Of a DNA stretch of 64,000 bases, positions 27,929 to 37,396 are shown piece after piece. The position numbers and the translations under genes were made by a program. Origin of the DNA: Thiomicrorhabdus immobilis (GTDB lineage Bacteria > Pseudomonadota > Gammaproteobacteria > Thiomicrospirales > Thiomicrospiraceae); contig NZ_AP024202.1 in assembly GCF_021654855.1 (NCBI RefSeq), positions 248,001 to 312,000 of the forward strand, read 5' to 3'. The notes beneath the pieces are model-generated. The model was not told the origin of the DNA. It worked only from the letters and a program-made list of their open reading frames with translations, and searched no databases. Numbering within the stretch: position 1 is the first letter of the stretch; each line of letters opens with the position of its first letter.

Positions 27929-28969
27929 CTAACCATGCGTTTTGATTGGACAGCGGTAAAGGTGTGCTTGACCATTTTTTAGTCCATCCTGGACGATTAA
28001 AAAATCGATGCTATGGGCTTGTTTCTTTATGAACTGAATCCCTTCAGGTTTGCCAGAAGATGGGGGGAGGTCACAGAGGTGAATCAGGTTGTCGCTGGGT
28101 GTGTCGTTAGCGGTAATGGCGTTTTCGGCGTTCCATAAACTCACTTGGTAGGGCAGTGGTTGGTCGCCAACAGCGCCGCTTAACACCAAAAATTGCTCAG
28201 GTTTTGAGAGGGGAACTTCAGATAAACCACGCACGCCATTTCCGGCCGTAGTGATATACAGCAGTTTGGATTTTTTGATGGCGAAGCGGTTTTTGGCAAG
28301 TTTTAAACGCAGTATTGGCACAATATTGCCTCGGAACACAGGGCCTCTAAATCCCAGAAGTAACCGACCTTGGCCATCAATCGCCAAACCTTCTATATCA
28401 ATGCCGTTCTCTTTGCTTGGTAAACCGATAAAGGGTTTTAATAAAGGGTGTCGTGTCAGCTCTTGTTGGATGGAGAGCGATTGTTGTTGAATGACCCTGG
28501 CGGCGGAATCCAATTCGAGTCTGACCAGTTTTTGTCTTGCCGGCTCAGCATAAATGGTTTGTAACCGTGCGATGTTGTCCTTTTGGTTAAGCGAGTTTTT
28601 AAGTTTTTTGCGTTTGGCACTGTGTGAGCCGAGCGCATATAAATATGGGGCTTGCCAGGCCAAAGCTTCGATATCCATCTCTTCAGAGTCATCACTTAAT
28701 TGAATCACATTAATCGATTTCCAGCTTTTTTTATTGTCGGCTTTGAAAATTTGGATTTGATTGCCTTCATCGGTCGCTAAAGCCATAAAGTTATCGGTAA
28801 TGACGACTCCGCTGATATTTAATGGATCGATTTTAAGCGGCTCAGAAAATGACCAGGCCTGGTCGTTTAGTATTTGAGCAATCGGTTTAGCCCAGGTCAA
28901 AGGGCTAACAATTAGGTTAGATAATAAAACCGTGAATAAGATGATAATGCGCATAGGTTTCCAATTCAA
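27929..28969 (-). CDS. DUF3616-type secreted beta-propeller-like protein
   Basis: A 346-residue protein with a signal peptide (hydrophobic about residues 7-25, cleavage likely after WAKP or nearby), so it is exported. Repeated blade-like strands such as GVVITDNFMALATDEGNQIQIF, DIEALAWQAPYLYALGSH and GIDIEGLAIDGQGRLLLGFRGP match DUF3616 and the related esterase-like phytase group. Enzymatic activity is not established for the family. DQAW at residues 36-39, just after the signal peptide, is encoded by the 12-bp palindrome. A second ATG five codons in is also possible. Confidence 0.8.
   Translation of the reverse strand: MNWKPMRIIILFTVLLSNLIVSPLTWAKPIAQILNDQAWSFSEPLKIDPLNISGVVITDNFMALATDEGNQIQIFKADNKKSWKSINVIQLSDDSEEMDIEALAWQAPYLYALGSHSAKRKKLKNSLNQKDNIARLQTIYAEPARQKLVRLELDSAARVIQQQSLSIQQELTRHPLLKPFIGLPSKENGIDIEGLAIDGQGRLLLGFRGPVFRGNIVPILRLKLAKNRFAIKKSKLLYITTAGNGVRGLSEVPLSKPEQFLVLSGAVGDQPLPYQVSLWNAENAITANDTPSDNLIHLCDLPPSSGKPEGIQFIKKQAHSIDFLIVQDGLKNGQAHLYRCPIKTHG
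28852..28863. repeat. ACCAGGCCTGGT copy 5 (inside the DUF3616 gene)
   Basis: Encodes DQAW, residues 36-39 of the secreted protein. Only 125 bp from copy 6. Confidence 0.9.
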
Positions 28970-28976
28970 TAAACTT

Positions 28977-28988
28977 ACCAGGCCTGGT
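28977..28988. repeat. ACCAGGCCTGGT copy 6 (intergenic)
   Basis: Lies seven bases upstream of the DUF3616 start on the minus strand, extended to a 16-bp palindrome by flanking TT and AA. It covers the place of that gene's ribosome binding site, so it could influence translation. Confidence 0.9.
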
Positions 28989-29102
28989 AATCTGGTGATA
29001 AATTTTACCCTAAGGCTTTACAAATATATCGGTTAATGCAACTTATTTTGGGGATAACTCGTTGCCAGTGTAGAATAAGCGGCAACAGAAAAGGTTAGAG
29101 CT

Positions 29103-29969
29103 ATGACAGACGAATCACAAACAAAATTAACCAAAAAAGAGCGCACCAAAGATTGGATTAAACCGCCTAAATCCATTATGAAATTGGTGGGTCGTGCCAT
29201 GGCGCAATACAAGATGTTGCGTGATGGTGACCGAGTGTTGTTAGGGCTTTCGGGGGGCAAGGATTCTATGGCGTTATTGGTGATTTTAAAGCACCTGCAA
29301 CGTCATGCCCCGGTTAAGTTCGAGTTGGCGGCCTGTACCATTGACCCTGAAATTCCAGGTTTCGATCCATCGCCACTTAAGGCGTGGTGTGCCAAGATGG
29401 ATGTGCCTTACTTTTACGAAACTGAAGACATGGTAGGCCTGGCTGAAGAACGTATGAAAGGCGATTCGTTTTGCAGTTTCTGTGCCCGTCAAAAACGCGG
29501 GATTTTATACACGGTTTGTCGTCGTGAAGGCTATAACGTCTTGGCTTTGGCACAGCATTTAGACGATTTGGCGGAAAGCTTTATTATGTCGGCCTTCAAT
29601 GCAGGTCAGCTACGCACCATGAAAGCCCATTATTTGAACGATGATGAAGACGTGCGCATCATCCGCCCGTTGGTGCGTGTCCGTGAAAATCAAACCCGTG
29701 ATTTTGCGATTGCAGCGGAATTGCCGGTAATCGAGGATAACTGCCCTGCGTGTTACGCCAAACCGCAGGCCAGAGCGGAAACCAAAGCGCTGTTATTGGA
29801 ACAAGAGAAAAAGAACAAGCATCTGTACGCCAATCTGTGGCGCGCCATGCAACCATTGATTGCCGATGATAACCATGAAGGGAATGCGGCACTCGATTTC
29901 GATTCAAATCCAAACGAGAAAGTTAAGCCGCTTGATAACGCTGATGCAATCGATGAAGTGGACCTTTAA
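29103..29969 (+). CDS. ttcA: tRNA 2-thiocytidine synthetase TtcA
   Basis: Thiolates cytidine 32 of certain tRNAs; 288 residues. The ATP-binding PP-loop SGGKDS is at residues 50-55. The iron-sulfur site CSFC (SFCSFCARQKRG) and the later ENCPACYAKPQ supply the expected Cys residues, and LALAQHLDDLAES is the conserved middle motif. The acidic C-terminal tail (about 30 residues) is longer than I expect. It overlaps the next gene by one base (TAATG). Confidence 0.96.
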   Translation: MTDESQTKLTKKERTKDWIKPPKSIMKLVGRAMAQYKMLRDGDRVLLGLSGGKDSMALLVILKHLQRHAPVKFELAACTIDPEIPGFDPSPLKAWCAKMDVPYFYETEDMVGLAEERMKGDSFCSFCARQKRGILYTVCRREGYNVLALAQHLDDLAESFIMSAFNAGQLRTMKAHYLNDDEDVRIIRPLVRVRENQTRDFAIAAELPVIEDNCPACYAKPQARAETKALLLEQEKKNKHLYANLWRAMQPLIADDNHEGNAALDFDSNPNEKVKPLDNADAIDEVDL

Positions 29970-30901
29970 TGGCTAAAAACCCGAAGAAAACCACTAAAAA
30001 AATCAATGACCAGGCCTGGTTAGGTGGTTTATTGAAAGCGCTGATTATTTTCTTTAGCTGGTTGCCGTTGCGTTTAAACCAGATATTGGGTACTGGCTTG
30101 GGTTATTTATTGTATTGGATTCCAAACAGTAACCGCCGAGTGGCAAAAATCAACTTGGCGCAAGTTTATCCACAATTAACTGAGCAACAGCGCCAGCAAT
30201 TACTTAAAGCGAATTTAATCGAGACGGCGAAGGCTACCACAGAACTTGGCCTTGTATGGTGTTGGGATAGCCCTAGTTTAGTGGGTCTGGTCAAACAGAT
30301 AAAAGGCCAAGAGCTGTTGGATAAAGCCGTTGCTGAAGGCAAGGGAATCATTTTTCTAGCGCCACATATCGGTTCTTGGGAGTTGATTGGAACCTATATG
30401 TCGATGTTATATCCATGCACATTTTTATATCGTCCTCCCAATGTGCCGTCCATTGAGAAGTTTATGGTGGATTCACGAGGGCGTTTTGGTGCTAAGTTAG
30501 CGCCGACCGACGCACGCGGAGTGAGATTGCTTATGAAGGCGCTTAAAAACAATGAGGTGACCGCAATCTTACCAGACCAAGACCCTGGCGAAGCAGGTGG
30601 GGTTTACGCGCCTTTTTACGGCAGACCGGCGCGAACCATGACCCTGGTCAGCAAATTACTGCAAAAAACCGAAGCTGCTCCGCTATTTGTGGTGATGCAG
30701 AGACTGCCCAAAGCCCAAGGTTATGTCTTGCACATTCTGCCAGCGGATGAAAAGCTGGCTAGCGAAAATCCAGAAGAAGCTACCCAGGCATTGAATATTG
30801 GCGTTGAAGCCTGCATTGCGGTCGCTCCGGAACAGTATTTATGGAGTTACAAACGTTACCGTAAACCGCCTACTGGAATCCAAGACATCTATAAAAAATA
30901 A
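29969..30901 (+). CDS. LpxL/HtrB-family lipid A acyltransferase-like protein
   Basis: A 310-residue inner-membrane-associated acyltransferase of the LpxL/LpxM family, which adds a secondary acyl chain to Kdo2-lipid IVA. One N-terminal hydrophobic helix (about 21-38) precedes the catalytic HX4E motif, His133 and Glu138 in APHIGSWELIG. LPDQDPGEAGGVYAPFYGRPART matches the family's substrate-binding motif. Translationally coupled to ttcA. DQAW at residues 14-17 is encoded by the 12-bp palindrome. Whether it acts as LpxL or LpxM cannot be told. Confidence 0.9.
   Translation: MAKNPKKTTKKINDQAWLGGLLKALIIFFSWLPLRLNQILGTGLGYLLYWIPNSNRRVAKINLAQVYPQLTEQQRQQLLKANLIETAKATTELGLVWCWDSPSLVGLVKQIKGQELLDKAVAEGKGIIFLAPHIGSWELIGTYMSMLYPCTFLYRPPNVPSIEKFMVDSRGRFGAKLAPTDARGVRLLMKALKNNEVTAILPDQDPGEAGGVYAPFYGRPARTMTLVSKLLQKTEAAPLFVVMQRLPKAQGYVLHILPADEKLASENPEEATQALNIGVEACIAVAPEQYLWSYKRYRKPPTGIQDIYKK
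30009..30020. repeat. ACCAGGCCTGGT copy 7 (inside the acyltransferase gene)
   Basis: Encodes DQAW, residues 14-17, in the variable N-terminus before the membrane helix. Confidence 0.9.
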
Positions 30902-31008
30902 TTCGGCCTGAAAAGCCTTTTTAGCGATAATCCATTCCGATATATAATCGGCCTTTCAATTCGAAAAAGAGTCCTGCAAAGGTTTCCCATCCTACAAGTC
31001 ACCCTTCC

Positions 31009-31935
31009 ATGAACCCATCCCATTTAATACAAACCACTCTTTTTACCTCGCTATCCATTATCGGTTTTTCGGCTAATGCGGTCATTTGTCGCTGGGCTTT
31101 AGACCACCAGTTGATTGACCCGATGAGTTTCAGTAGTTTGCGTTTGGGATCGGCCGCTGCCGTGTTGTTTGTGGTGATGTTTTGGTTTTCACTGCGTAAA
31201 GCCCAAATCAAAGCGGGTGAGAAGGCAGAAAAACCGCAAGTTGTCGGTCGTGGTAGCTGGAAAGCGGCGTTGATTTTATTTATCTATACGGTGTTCTTTT
31301 CATATGGCTATGTCGCGATAAGTACGGCAACGGGTGCGCTGCTATTAGCTGCGGTGGTGCAGCTGACGATTTTGGGTTATGCGTTACGACAAGGTGAAAA
31401 ACTGCACTCTGCCGAGTGGTTGGGTGTGGCGATTGCGTTATTGGGTTTGTGGTATTTGGTCTATCCAAAACTGACCACTCCCTCTTGGTGGGGATTGGTG
31501 ATGATGACCATTTCCGCCTATACCTGGGCACTTTATACCTTAAATGGGCGGAAATCTAAGAACCCTTTGTCCGATACCGCTTATAACTTCTACCGTACGC
31601 TACCCATGGTTGCCGTGGCGAGTATTCTGAGCCTGTTATTTACCGAACAGCTGTTTTTAACTTCAAAAGGGGTGTTGCTGGCGGTGGTTTCTGGCGCGGT
31701 TACCACGGGATTAGGTTATATCTTATGGTACTCCGCGTTGCCTAAAATCTCTTCGAGTTTAGCCTCGGCCACACAATTGTTGGTGCCGCTGTTTGCGGCA
31801 TTCGGTGCTATGTGGCTAATCGATGAGCCGATTACCGTGCCGTTTATGATTGCAGCCACCCTGATGCTGGGTGGGCTGGGGCTGGTTTTGCATGGTAGAA
31901 ACCAACATCGAAAAGCCAGTCGTAAGATAAGTTAG
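31009..31935 (+). CDS. DMT superfamily permease (EamA domain pair)
   Basis: A 308-residue inner-membrane protein with about ten helices in two EamA repeats. SSLRLGSAAAVLFVVMFW in the first half and SAYTWALYTLNGRKS in the second, then LVPLFAAFGAMWLIDEPIT, are typical. The drug/metabolite transporter superfamily exports amino acids, nucleobases or other small molecules; the substrate cannot be predicted. It converges with the CHAD gene 14 bases downstream; a second, unrelated-looking DMT gene lies at 32863-33768. Confidence 0.88.
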   Translation: MNPSHLIQTTLFTSLSIIGFSANAVICRWALDHQLIDPMSFSSLRLGSAAAVLFVVMFWFSLRKAQIKAGEKAEKPQVVGRGSWKAALILFIYTVFFSYGYVAISTATGALLLAAVVQLTILGYALRQGEKLHSAEWLGVAIALLGLWYLVYPKLTTPSWWGLVMMTISAYTWALYTLNGRKSKNPLSDTAYNFYRTLPMVAVASILSLLFTEQLFLTSKGVLLAVVSGAVTTGLGYILWYSALPKISSSLASATQLLVPLFAAFGAMWLIDEPITVPFMIAATLMLGGLGLVLHGRNQHRKASRKIS

Positions 31936-31949
31936 CCGTATAGGACTTT

Positions 31950-32702
31950 TTAAAAAGGCATTTTGCGTAGCGCTTTTCGTAGGTTTGAGATGGTTTGCGA
32001 TTTTTTGTCCTTCAAAAAAGTAATGCCATGTTGATAGGTTTTGGGGCTGATTAAGGCTTCGTGCTGTTTTAATAACTTTACCGCTTGGTAAAAATCATGA
32101 AACTCACCAAGTTCAGTCTGTATTAACTTGGTTAACTTTAAGAGCTGCTTTTCATCCGGGTAAAAACGTTCCAACTGATAGTGCAAACGTTTAATCACTA
32201 AACGGATTTTATGTAAGTGCTTGTCTTCTAGTTCAATAGACTTCAGTTCTTTAAGGGCTTTTTTTAGGCTTTTTTCAATTTCTTTATGGGTCATCTGATG
32301 ACGGTTTGAATCGTATTGAAGTGAGCGTTTATCGCTTGAGAAGTTTTCAATCTGACTCAAATCGTTGAGCCACTCTTCTTTCAGTACAATTCTAAAATCC
32401 TGGTTCATTTCTAGACGTTTCAATATCAAGGGTTGGCGAATATTGTCTAATTCAGCATGCCATTTCTTAGGCAGTTTCGGCAGGATTTCATTAAGAAACA
32501 CATCTAGATCCCGAATTTTATTACTGGATTGAATCAGTTTTTTTAAACTCAGAGTCATCGAATCTTCGGGGCTCATGACGACAATGGATTTACGCGCGGC
32601 AACACGCATGTCATGCAAACATTTAACGAGTTTGGTGTCATCATCGGATAAGCGGTTATAGCGAATGATGGCTTGATTTAATTTCTTTAAATTGTCTTTC
32701 AT
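31950..32702 (-). CDS. CHAD domain protein
   Basis: A 250-residue helical, Lys-rich protein with the conserved-His alpha-helical domain: VKCLHDMRVAARKS near the start and LEDKHLHKIRLVIKRLHYQLE further on carry the conserved His and basic residues that in characterised CHAD proteins bind polyphosphate. No CYTH domain is fused and no polyphosphate kinase gene is in view. High Lys/Arg content fits binding of a polyanion. Single-gene unit, convergent with the DMT gene on the plus strand. Confidence 0.87.
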   Translation of the reverse strand: MKDNLKKLNQAIIRYNRLSDDDTKLVKCLHDMRVAARKSIVVMSPEDSMTLSLKKLIQSSNKIRDLDVFLNEILPKLPKKWHAELDNIRQPLILKRLEMNQDFRIVLKEEWLNDLSQIENFSSDKRSLQYDSNRHQMTHKEIEKSLKKALKELKSIELEDKHLHKIRLVIKRLHYQLERFYPDEKQLLKLTKLIQTELGEFHDFYQAVKLLKQHEALISPKTYQHGITFLKDKKSQTISNLRKALRKMPF

Positions 32703-32862
32703 GATCTATCTATTAGCTCTTAAAGGTATCAGTGCTATTTTGTCATGGTGGTGACGCTAAGAATTTGAACAAATTGTTAAAAATTTGCTTTGCAGCGATG
32801 AATCTCGAGCAACAAGCTTTACATGACAAGAGTCGTTTGGGCGGGGTATATTGCAGATTGGG

Positions 32863-33768
32863 TTATTTGTTTTTATAACTGAGTAACGAAACCCCTGCAA
32901 CCACGCACAGCATCCCAAGCGCATGCCAGATGGTAAAGGCTTCATTCAGAATCCAAATGGCCAACCCCATTGTCATGATTGGGCCAAGAGAGCCGACGAT
33001 CCCCGTTTGCGCTGGACCAATTCGATGAATCGCCTCGCTGATCATAAAACTGGGAATGACGGTGCTGAAGACAGCAAGCAAGCCCAGCCATAACCAAGCT
33101 AACGGCGTTATCGTCAAATCGGCATAGTTGTTGAATATCGTAAAATGAATGAGTACGAAAATACTGGAAACACTCATTGCCAAACCGGTAAACCAAACGC
33201 TCCCCATCGCTTTGATTTCTTGCTTACCAAACAGCACATAAAATGAAAAGGACAATGCCGCCAATGCCACCAATAGCGTGCCAAGCGGTACATTCTCTCC
33301 AACCAACGATAACTCTTTATAAAACACAATCCATAGCCCGGTGTAGCTGATGAATAGGGAAATCACGATTTTGCGGGTTAAGGGTGTTTTGAAAAACAGC
33401 GCGCCCAATAAGGCGACCATTATCGGGTAGGTGAAGAGGGTTAAACGCTCCAGTTGGGCACTGATCATCTCAAGCCCTTTGAGGTCGAACCAGGATGAAA
33501 GATAGTAGCCTATGAAACCTAAAAAGGCGATTTTCAGCCACTTTTCAGAGAGGTTGTCCGGCACGGATTGTTTGTGTGCTAACCAGAATAAAACACCTAA
33601 ATAGAGCGGCAGGGCAATCGCCATACGTAACATCAATACGCTATCGGTATTGAGGCCCTCGGCATAAGCAAGCTTGATGAAAATCGACTTTAAAGAGAAT
33701 AATCCGGTGCCGATGATGGCAAGTAATAAACCGAGATTAAACGCCGATATGGGGAATCTTTGGCTCAC
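32863..33768 (-). CDS. DMT superfamily permease (EamA domain pair)
   Basis: A 301-residue inner-membrane protein with about ten helices and two EamA repeats; KSIFIKLAYAEGLNTDSVLMLRM in the first repeat and PIMTMGLAIWILNEAFTIWHALG in the second are typical. The substrate is unknown. It overlaps the upstream methyltransferase gene by four bases, which points to coupled translation, although no functional link between them is evident. Confidence 0.88.
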   Translation of the reverse strand: MSQRFPISAFNLGLLLAIIGTGLFSLKSIFIKLAYAEGLNTDSVLMLRMAIALPLYLGVLFWLAHKQSVPDNLSEKWLKIAFLGFIGYYLSSWFDLKGLEMISAQLERLTLFTYPIMVALLGALFFKTPLTRKIVISLFISYTGLWIVFYKELSLVGENVPLGTLLVALAALSFSFYVLFGKQEIKAMGSVWFTGLAMSVSSIFVLIHFTIFNNYADLTITPLAWLWLGLLAVFSTVIPSFMISEAIHRIGPAQTGIVGSLGPIMTMGLAIWILNEAFTIWHALGMLCVVAGVSLLSYKNK

Positions 33769-34355
33769 TTCTTACGGCCAACGTACCAGGCGTAACGTTG
33801 TTTAGGGCTGTCGGCTTGTGTGGCGTTTTCACTTGGCAACCAACCTTCGCCGTACACCAAGGTTTGTAGTTTTGACCAGGCCTGGTTGAATTCATTTGGC
33901 TGGATATAAAAGTCAGGATTTTGAGGGGCGTTAGCTTGAACTGGCGCTAAAAAGGTTTGGTAAAACAGCAAACCATTGGGTTTTAACGCTTCTTCAATGG
34001 CTTTGAATTGGCCACGGTCCAGATAGCGGCTGACCACTATCACGTCGAATTGCTGATAGGGCAGTAGCATCTGCTCTAGGTCCGTCAGTAGCGGCATGAT
34101 CGGTAAGTGATTCAGGCTGGCCCAGTTGTTTAATACCGTGAGTGCGCTATCGGATATGTCCCATGCATGGGTTTTCAAGCCACATTGCGCCAAAAAGCGT
34201 GCATTACCACCTAAGCCACAGGCCAACTCTAACGCCTGTCCGTTGAACGGCAACAATCTGCTATGTTGTTTTAAGACAAAACAAGGATTGGCTGGAGTGT
34301 TTAATGTGGACTCAGCATATTTAGCATCCCATTTTTCAGCGTTTTTTGAGTTCAT
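33765..34355 (-). CDS. Class I SAM-dependent methyltransferase (TehB-like)
   Basis: A 196-residue soluble protein. WDAKYAEST at the start and the SAM-binding motif I ALELACGLGGNARFLAQCG, then LLPYQQFDVIVVSRYLDR, define a class I methyltransferase fold similar to TehB and thiopurine methyltransferase relatives. The substrate is unknown. NQAW at residues 157-160 is encoded by a palindrome copy. It begins next to, but apart from, the trkH stop and is coupled to the DMT permease downstream. Confidence 0.88.
   Translation of the reverse strand: MNSKNAEKWDAKYAESTLNTPANPCFVLKQHSRLLPFNGQALELACGLGGNARFLAQCGLKTHAWDISDSALTVLNNWASLNHLPIMPLLTDLEQMLLPYQQFDVIVVSRYLDRGQFKAIEEALKPNGLLFYQTFLAPVQANAPQNPDFYIQPNEFNQAWSKLQTLVYGEGWLPSENATQADSPKQRYAWYVGRKK
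33875..33886. repeat. ACCAGGCCTGGT copy 8 (inside the methyltransferase gene)
   Basis: Encodes NQAW, residues 157-160, near the C-terminus. Confidence 0.9.
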
Positions 34356-34365
34356 GCTATTCCCG

Positions 34366-35817
34366 TCATTTACGCCAAAAAGCCGCCGTAAACAGCACCA
34401 GTAAGGTAAAGATTTCCAAACGACCTAATAGCATGGCGAAGGTGAGTACCCATTTAACCGGGTCACTCATGCCTTGGAAGTTGGCTGCGACTTCACCCAA
34501 TCCAGGTCCGAGATTGTTCATCATCGCCGCAATCGCCGAGAAAGCGGTCACTTGGTCAACTCCCAACGCCATGATGGTGAGCATCAAAATGGCAAAGGTA
34601 AAGACATATACCGAGAAAAACCCCCATACCGCGGTCATGACCTTTTCAGGAATGCTTTTACCGCTCAGTTTGACTGGCATAATCGCATTGGGGTGAAGTA
34701 GCCCGATAATCTCACGCATACCTTGTTTAAACAACAGTACAAAACGAATCACTTTCATGCCACCGGCGGTTGAGCCTGCGCAACCACCAATAAAACTCAT
34801 CAAAATCAACATGACCGGTAAAAAACCAGGCCATTCGGAAAAGTCGGCGTTGGCATATCCAGTGGTCGTGGCTAAAGAAACGGTTTGAAATAAACCGTAA
34901 CGGATGGCCTCTTCCCAGGTAGGGTAAACCGATTGTAGATAGAGGTAGAGAATGGCGATGATGGATGCACCAACCAAAAGCCCTGCGTAGGCTTTGAATT
35001 CGGGATCGTAAAAATAGGAGTAGCCACTCAAGCTTCGAAAGGCGGTGAAATGCAGCGCGAAGTTTATCCCTGATAAAAACATGAAAAAGATGGCGACCAT
35101 TTCAATATCCACGCTATTGAAGTAACCGATACTGGCGTCGTGGGTTGAGAAACCACCAATGGCGACTGTGGAAAAGCTATGGCTGAATGCATCGAACCAA
35201 CTCATTCCTGCAAACCAATAACTGATGGCACAGGCCACCGTGAGCCCAAGATAAATGAACCACAAGGCTTTAGCGGTTTCAGAAATCCTCGGGGCGATTT
35301 TAGAGTCTTTGATTGGGCCGGGGGTTTCCGCGCGGTAGAGCTGCATCCCCCCGATGCCCAACATCGGCAGAATGGCGACCGCTAAAACGATAATCCCCAT
35401 GCCGCCCATCCACTGCAATTGTTGGCGATACCAAAGAATGGAGTGGGGCAGTTCATCTAAGCCGATGATAACAGTGGCACCCGTTGTGGTTAAGCCCGAG
35501 AAGGATTCAAAAATCGAGTCGGTCAAGCTCAATGGCACTTCTTGAGCCAAAAAGAACGGTAACGCACCCGCCAAACCGAGTACCGTCCAGAACATGACCA
35601 CAATAATGAAACCATCACGAATCTTGAGTTCGCGGGAGTGGTTGCGAACCGGATACCAGATGATTAAACCGGTGAGTAATACGCCGATTAAAACGCTGAT
35701 GAAATCGTAGAAGGCTCCGTCTTGAAAGTATGCGGCCACAACGATAGGCGGTACCAGGCTGATGCTGTAGACCATCAGTAATAAACCAAAAACTTTTAAG
35801 ATGATTTTTGAGTGCAT
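34366..35817 (-). CDS. trkH: Potassium uptake channel TrkH
   Basis: The membrane subunit of the Trk potassium uptake system, 483 residues with about ten helices and four selectivity-filter P-loops: SGLTTTGATV, STVAIGGFSTHD, SLATTTGYANAD and MMNNLGPGLGEV. It partners the NAD/ATP-binding TrkA encoded 28 bases upstream on the same strand. The order ntrX-trkA-trkH is common in gammaproteobacteria. Confidence 0.96.
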   Translation of the reverse strand: MHSKIILKVFGLLLMVYSISLVPPIVVAAYFQDGAFYDFISVLIGVLLTGLIIWYPVRNHSRELKIRDGFIIVVMFWTVLGLAGALPFFLAQEVPLSLTDSIFESFSGLTTTGATVIIGLDELPHSILWYRQQLQWMGGMGIIVLAVAILPMLGIGGMQLYRAETPGPIKDSKIAPRISETAKALWFIYLGLTVACAISYWFAGMSWFDAFSHSFSTVAIGGFSTHDASIGYFNSVDIEMVAIFFMFLSGINFALHFTAFRSLSGYSYFYDPEFKAYAGLLVGASIIAILYLYLQSVYPTWEEAIRYGLFQTVSLATTTGYANADFSEWPGFLPVMLILMSFIGGCAGSTAGGMKVIRFVLLFKQGMREIIGLLHPNAIMPVKLSGKSIPEKVMTAVWGFFSVYVFTFAILMLTIMALGVDQVTAFSAIAAMMNNLGPGLGEVAANFQGMSDPVKWVLTFAMLLGRLEIFTLLVLFTAAFWRK

Positions 35818-35845
35818 AGTGAAAAATTTCTTTTAGGTTTATCGG

Positions 35846-37246
35846 TTAACTGAACCAGCTACGTTTGACTTCCGGTGAGAACAATTTGGCGATTTCTGCC
35901 GCATTTTCAGAATTGCTTAAGAAGAGAATGGCATGATCTTCAGCTTCAATTTCTAGGTCGCGATGGGCAATGATGACTTTGTCATTACGAATAATACAGC
36001 CCACCGTAATGTCGCTTGGCCAATCGATATCGCCGATTTTCTTACCGATGATTTCAGAAGTGTTTTCACTACCGTGAGCAATCACTTCCATCGCTTCGGC
36101 CGCACCTTTACGTAAGGTCGCCACTTTGACAGTGTCACCTTTGCGTGTGTAATGCAGTAAATGGCTGGTGGTGATGCTATCCGCTGAAAGGGCGACGTCA
36201 ATACTGTTGCGCTGAATCAATTCAACATAGGATTGGTTGTTTACCAGAGCGATGACACGACGCACCCCAAGTTTTTTCGCCAACATGCCTGAGATGATAT
36301 TCGCCTCATCGTTGTTGGTTACCGCAACATAAAGGTCGATTTCATCGATGTTTTCTTCAAGCAGCAAGTCTTTATCGGAAACGTCGCCATGAATGATAAT
36401 GGTGTTGTCTAAAGATTCGGCTATCTCTCGGGACTGCTGCATATTGCGGTCAATCAGTTTGACTTGGTGAGCCTTTTCTAGTGCCTGTGCCAGGTTAAAG
36501 CCGATATTGCCGCCACCGCCAATCATAATGCGGCGAGAAGGACGCTCTTTACTGCGGCGTAACTCATTTACGATAATTTGGATATGTGCGGCTTCTGCTA
36601 AGAAAAATACTTCATCACCCGCAAGGATGGTGGTATCGCCGGTTGGCATAACGACTTCATCTCGGCGGTAAACGGCAACAATACGGGTTTTGATGTTGTT
36701 TGGCAGGTGGTCGCGTAATGAACGAATCTTTTTACCCACCAACATGCCGTCTGCATAGGCACGCATCGCCACCAACCGAACCTTACCTTCGGCAAAGTCA
36801 ATGACCTGAAGTGAGCCAGGGTAATCGATTAACTGCAGGATATAGTCAGTCACCAGCGATTCCGGGCTGATTAAGACATCGATTGGAATGGCGTAGGTAT
36901 TGGCTTCGCGATCGAATAGTTCAGGGTGGTCAAGATAGGAGCGACTGCGAACACGGGCGATTTTCTTGCCGGTTTTATACATGCTGTGAGCCAAATGACA
37001 TGCGAGGATATTGGTTTCATCGTTTTGCGTGGCGGCAATCAGCATGTCGGCATCTTCCAAGCCGGCTTGAGCCAAAATGTCGGGGTGGGAACCATGGCCG
37101 ACAACGGTACGAATATCCAGTCTATCTTGCAAACGTTGCAGTTGTAATCGATCTAAATCAACAACGGTAACGTCATTGTTTTCCTGGGCTAACAATTCAG
37201 CAAGAGAAGAGCCGACTTGTCCGGCGCCTAATATAACGATATTCAT
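35846..37246 (-). CDS. trkA: Trk potassium system regulatory protein TrkA
   Basis: The peripheral regulator of TrkH, 466 residues, with two RCK units. The first Rossmann site is VILGAGQVGSSLAELLA with the ligand Asp in VVDLD; the second is IMIGGGGNIGFNLAQALE with LIDR. Two TrkA-C domains lie at about 140-220 and 375-455. It is encoded upstream of trkH and probably belongs to the same transcript as the NtrYX pair, although a 150-bp gap separates it from ntrX. Confidence 0.96.
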   Translation of the reverse strand: MNIVILGAGQVGSSLAELLAQENNDVTVVDLDRLQLQRLQDRLDIRTVVGHGSHPDILAQAGLEDADMLIAATQNDETNILACHLAHSMYKTGKKIARVRSRSYLDHPELFDREANTYAIPIDVLISPESLVTDYILQLIDYPGSLQVIDFAEGKVRLVAMRAYADGMLVGKKIRSLRDHLPNNIKTRIVAVYRRDEVVMPTGDTTILAGDEVFFLAEAAHIQIIVNELRRSKERPSRRIMIGGGGNIGFNLAQALEKAHQVKLIDRNMQQSREIAESLDNTIIIHGDVSDKDLLLEENIDEIDLYVAVTNNDEANIISGMLAKKLGVRRVIALVNNQSYVELIQRNSIDVALSADSITTSHLLHYTRKGDTVKVATLRKGAAEAMEVIAHGSENTSEIIGKKIGDIDWPSDITVGCIIRNDKVIIAHRDLEIEAEDHAILFLSNSENAAEIAKLFSPEVKRSWFS

Positions 37247-37396
37247 TGTTGTGGTGTCATCTCAGTTTTTAAAGTTAACCCACTTTGACAGAGGGTAATG
37301 GTTTCATTCTACACCAGAGCCGGACGCACATAGAAATGATTAAACCGAATTTCTCATATCCGATTAAACGTTTCTAACGATTTGAGGTACGGGCTT

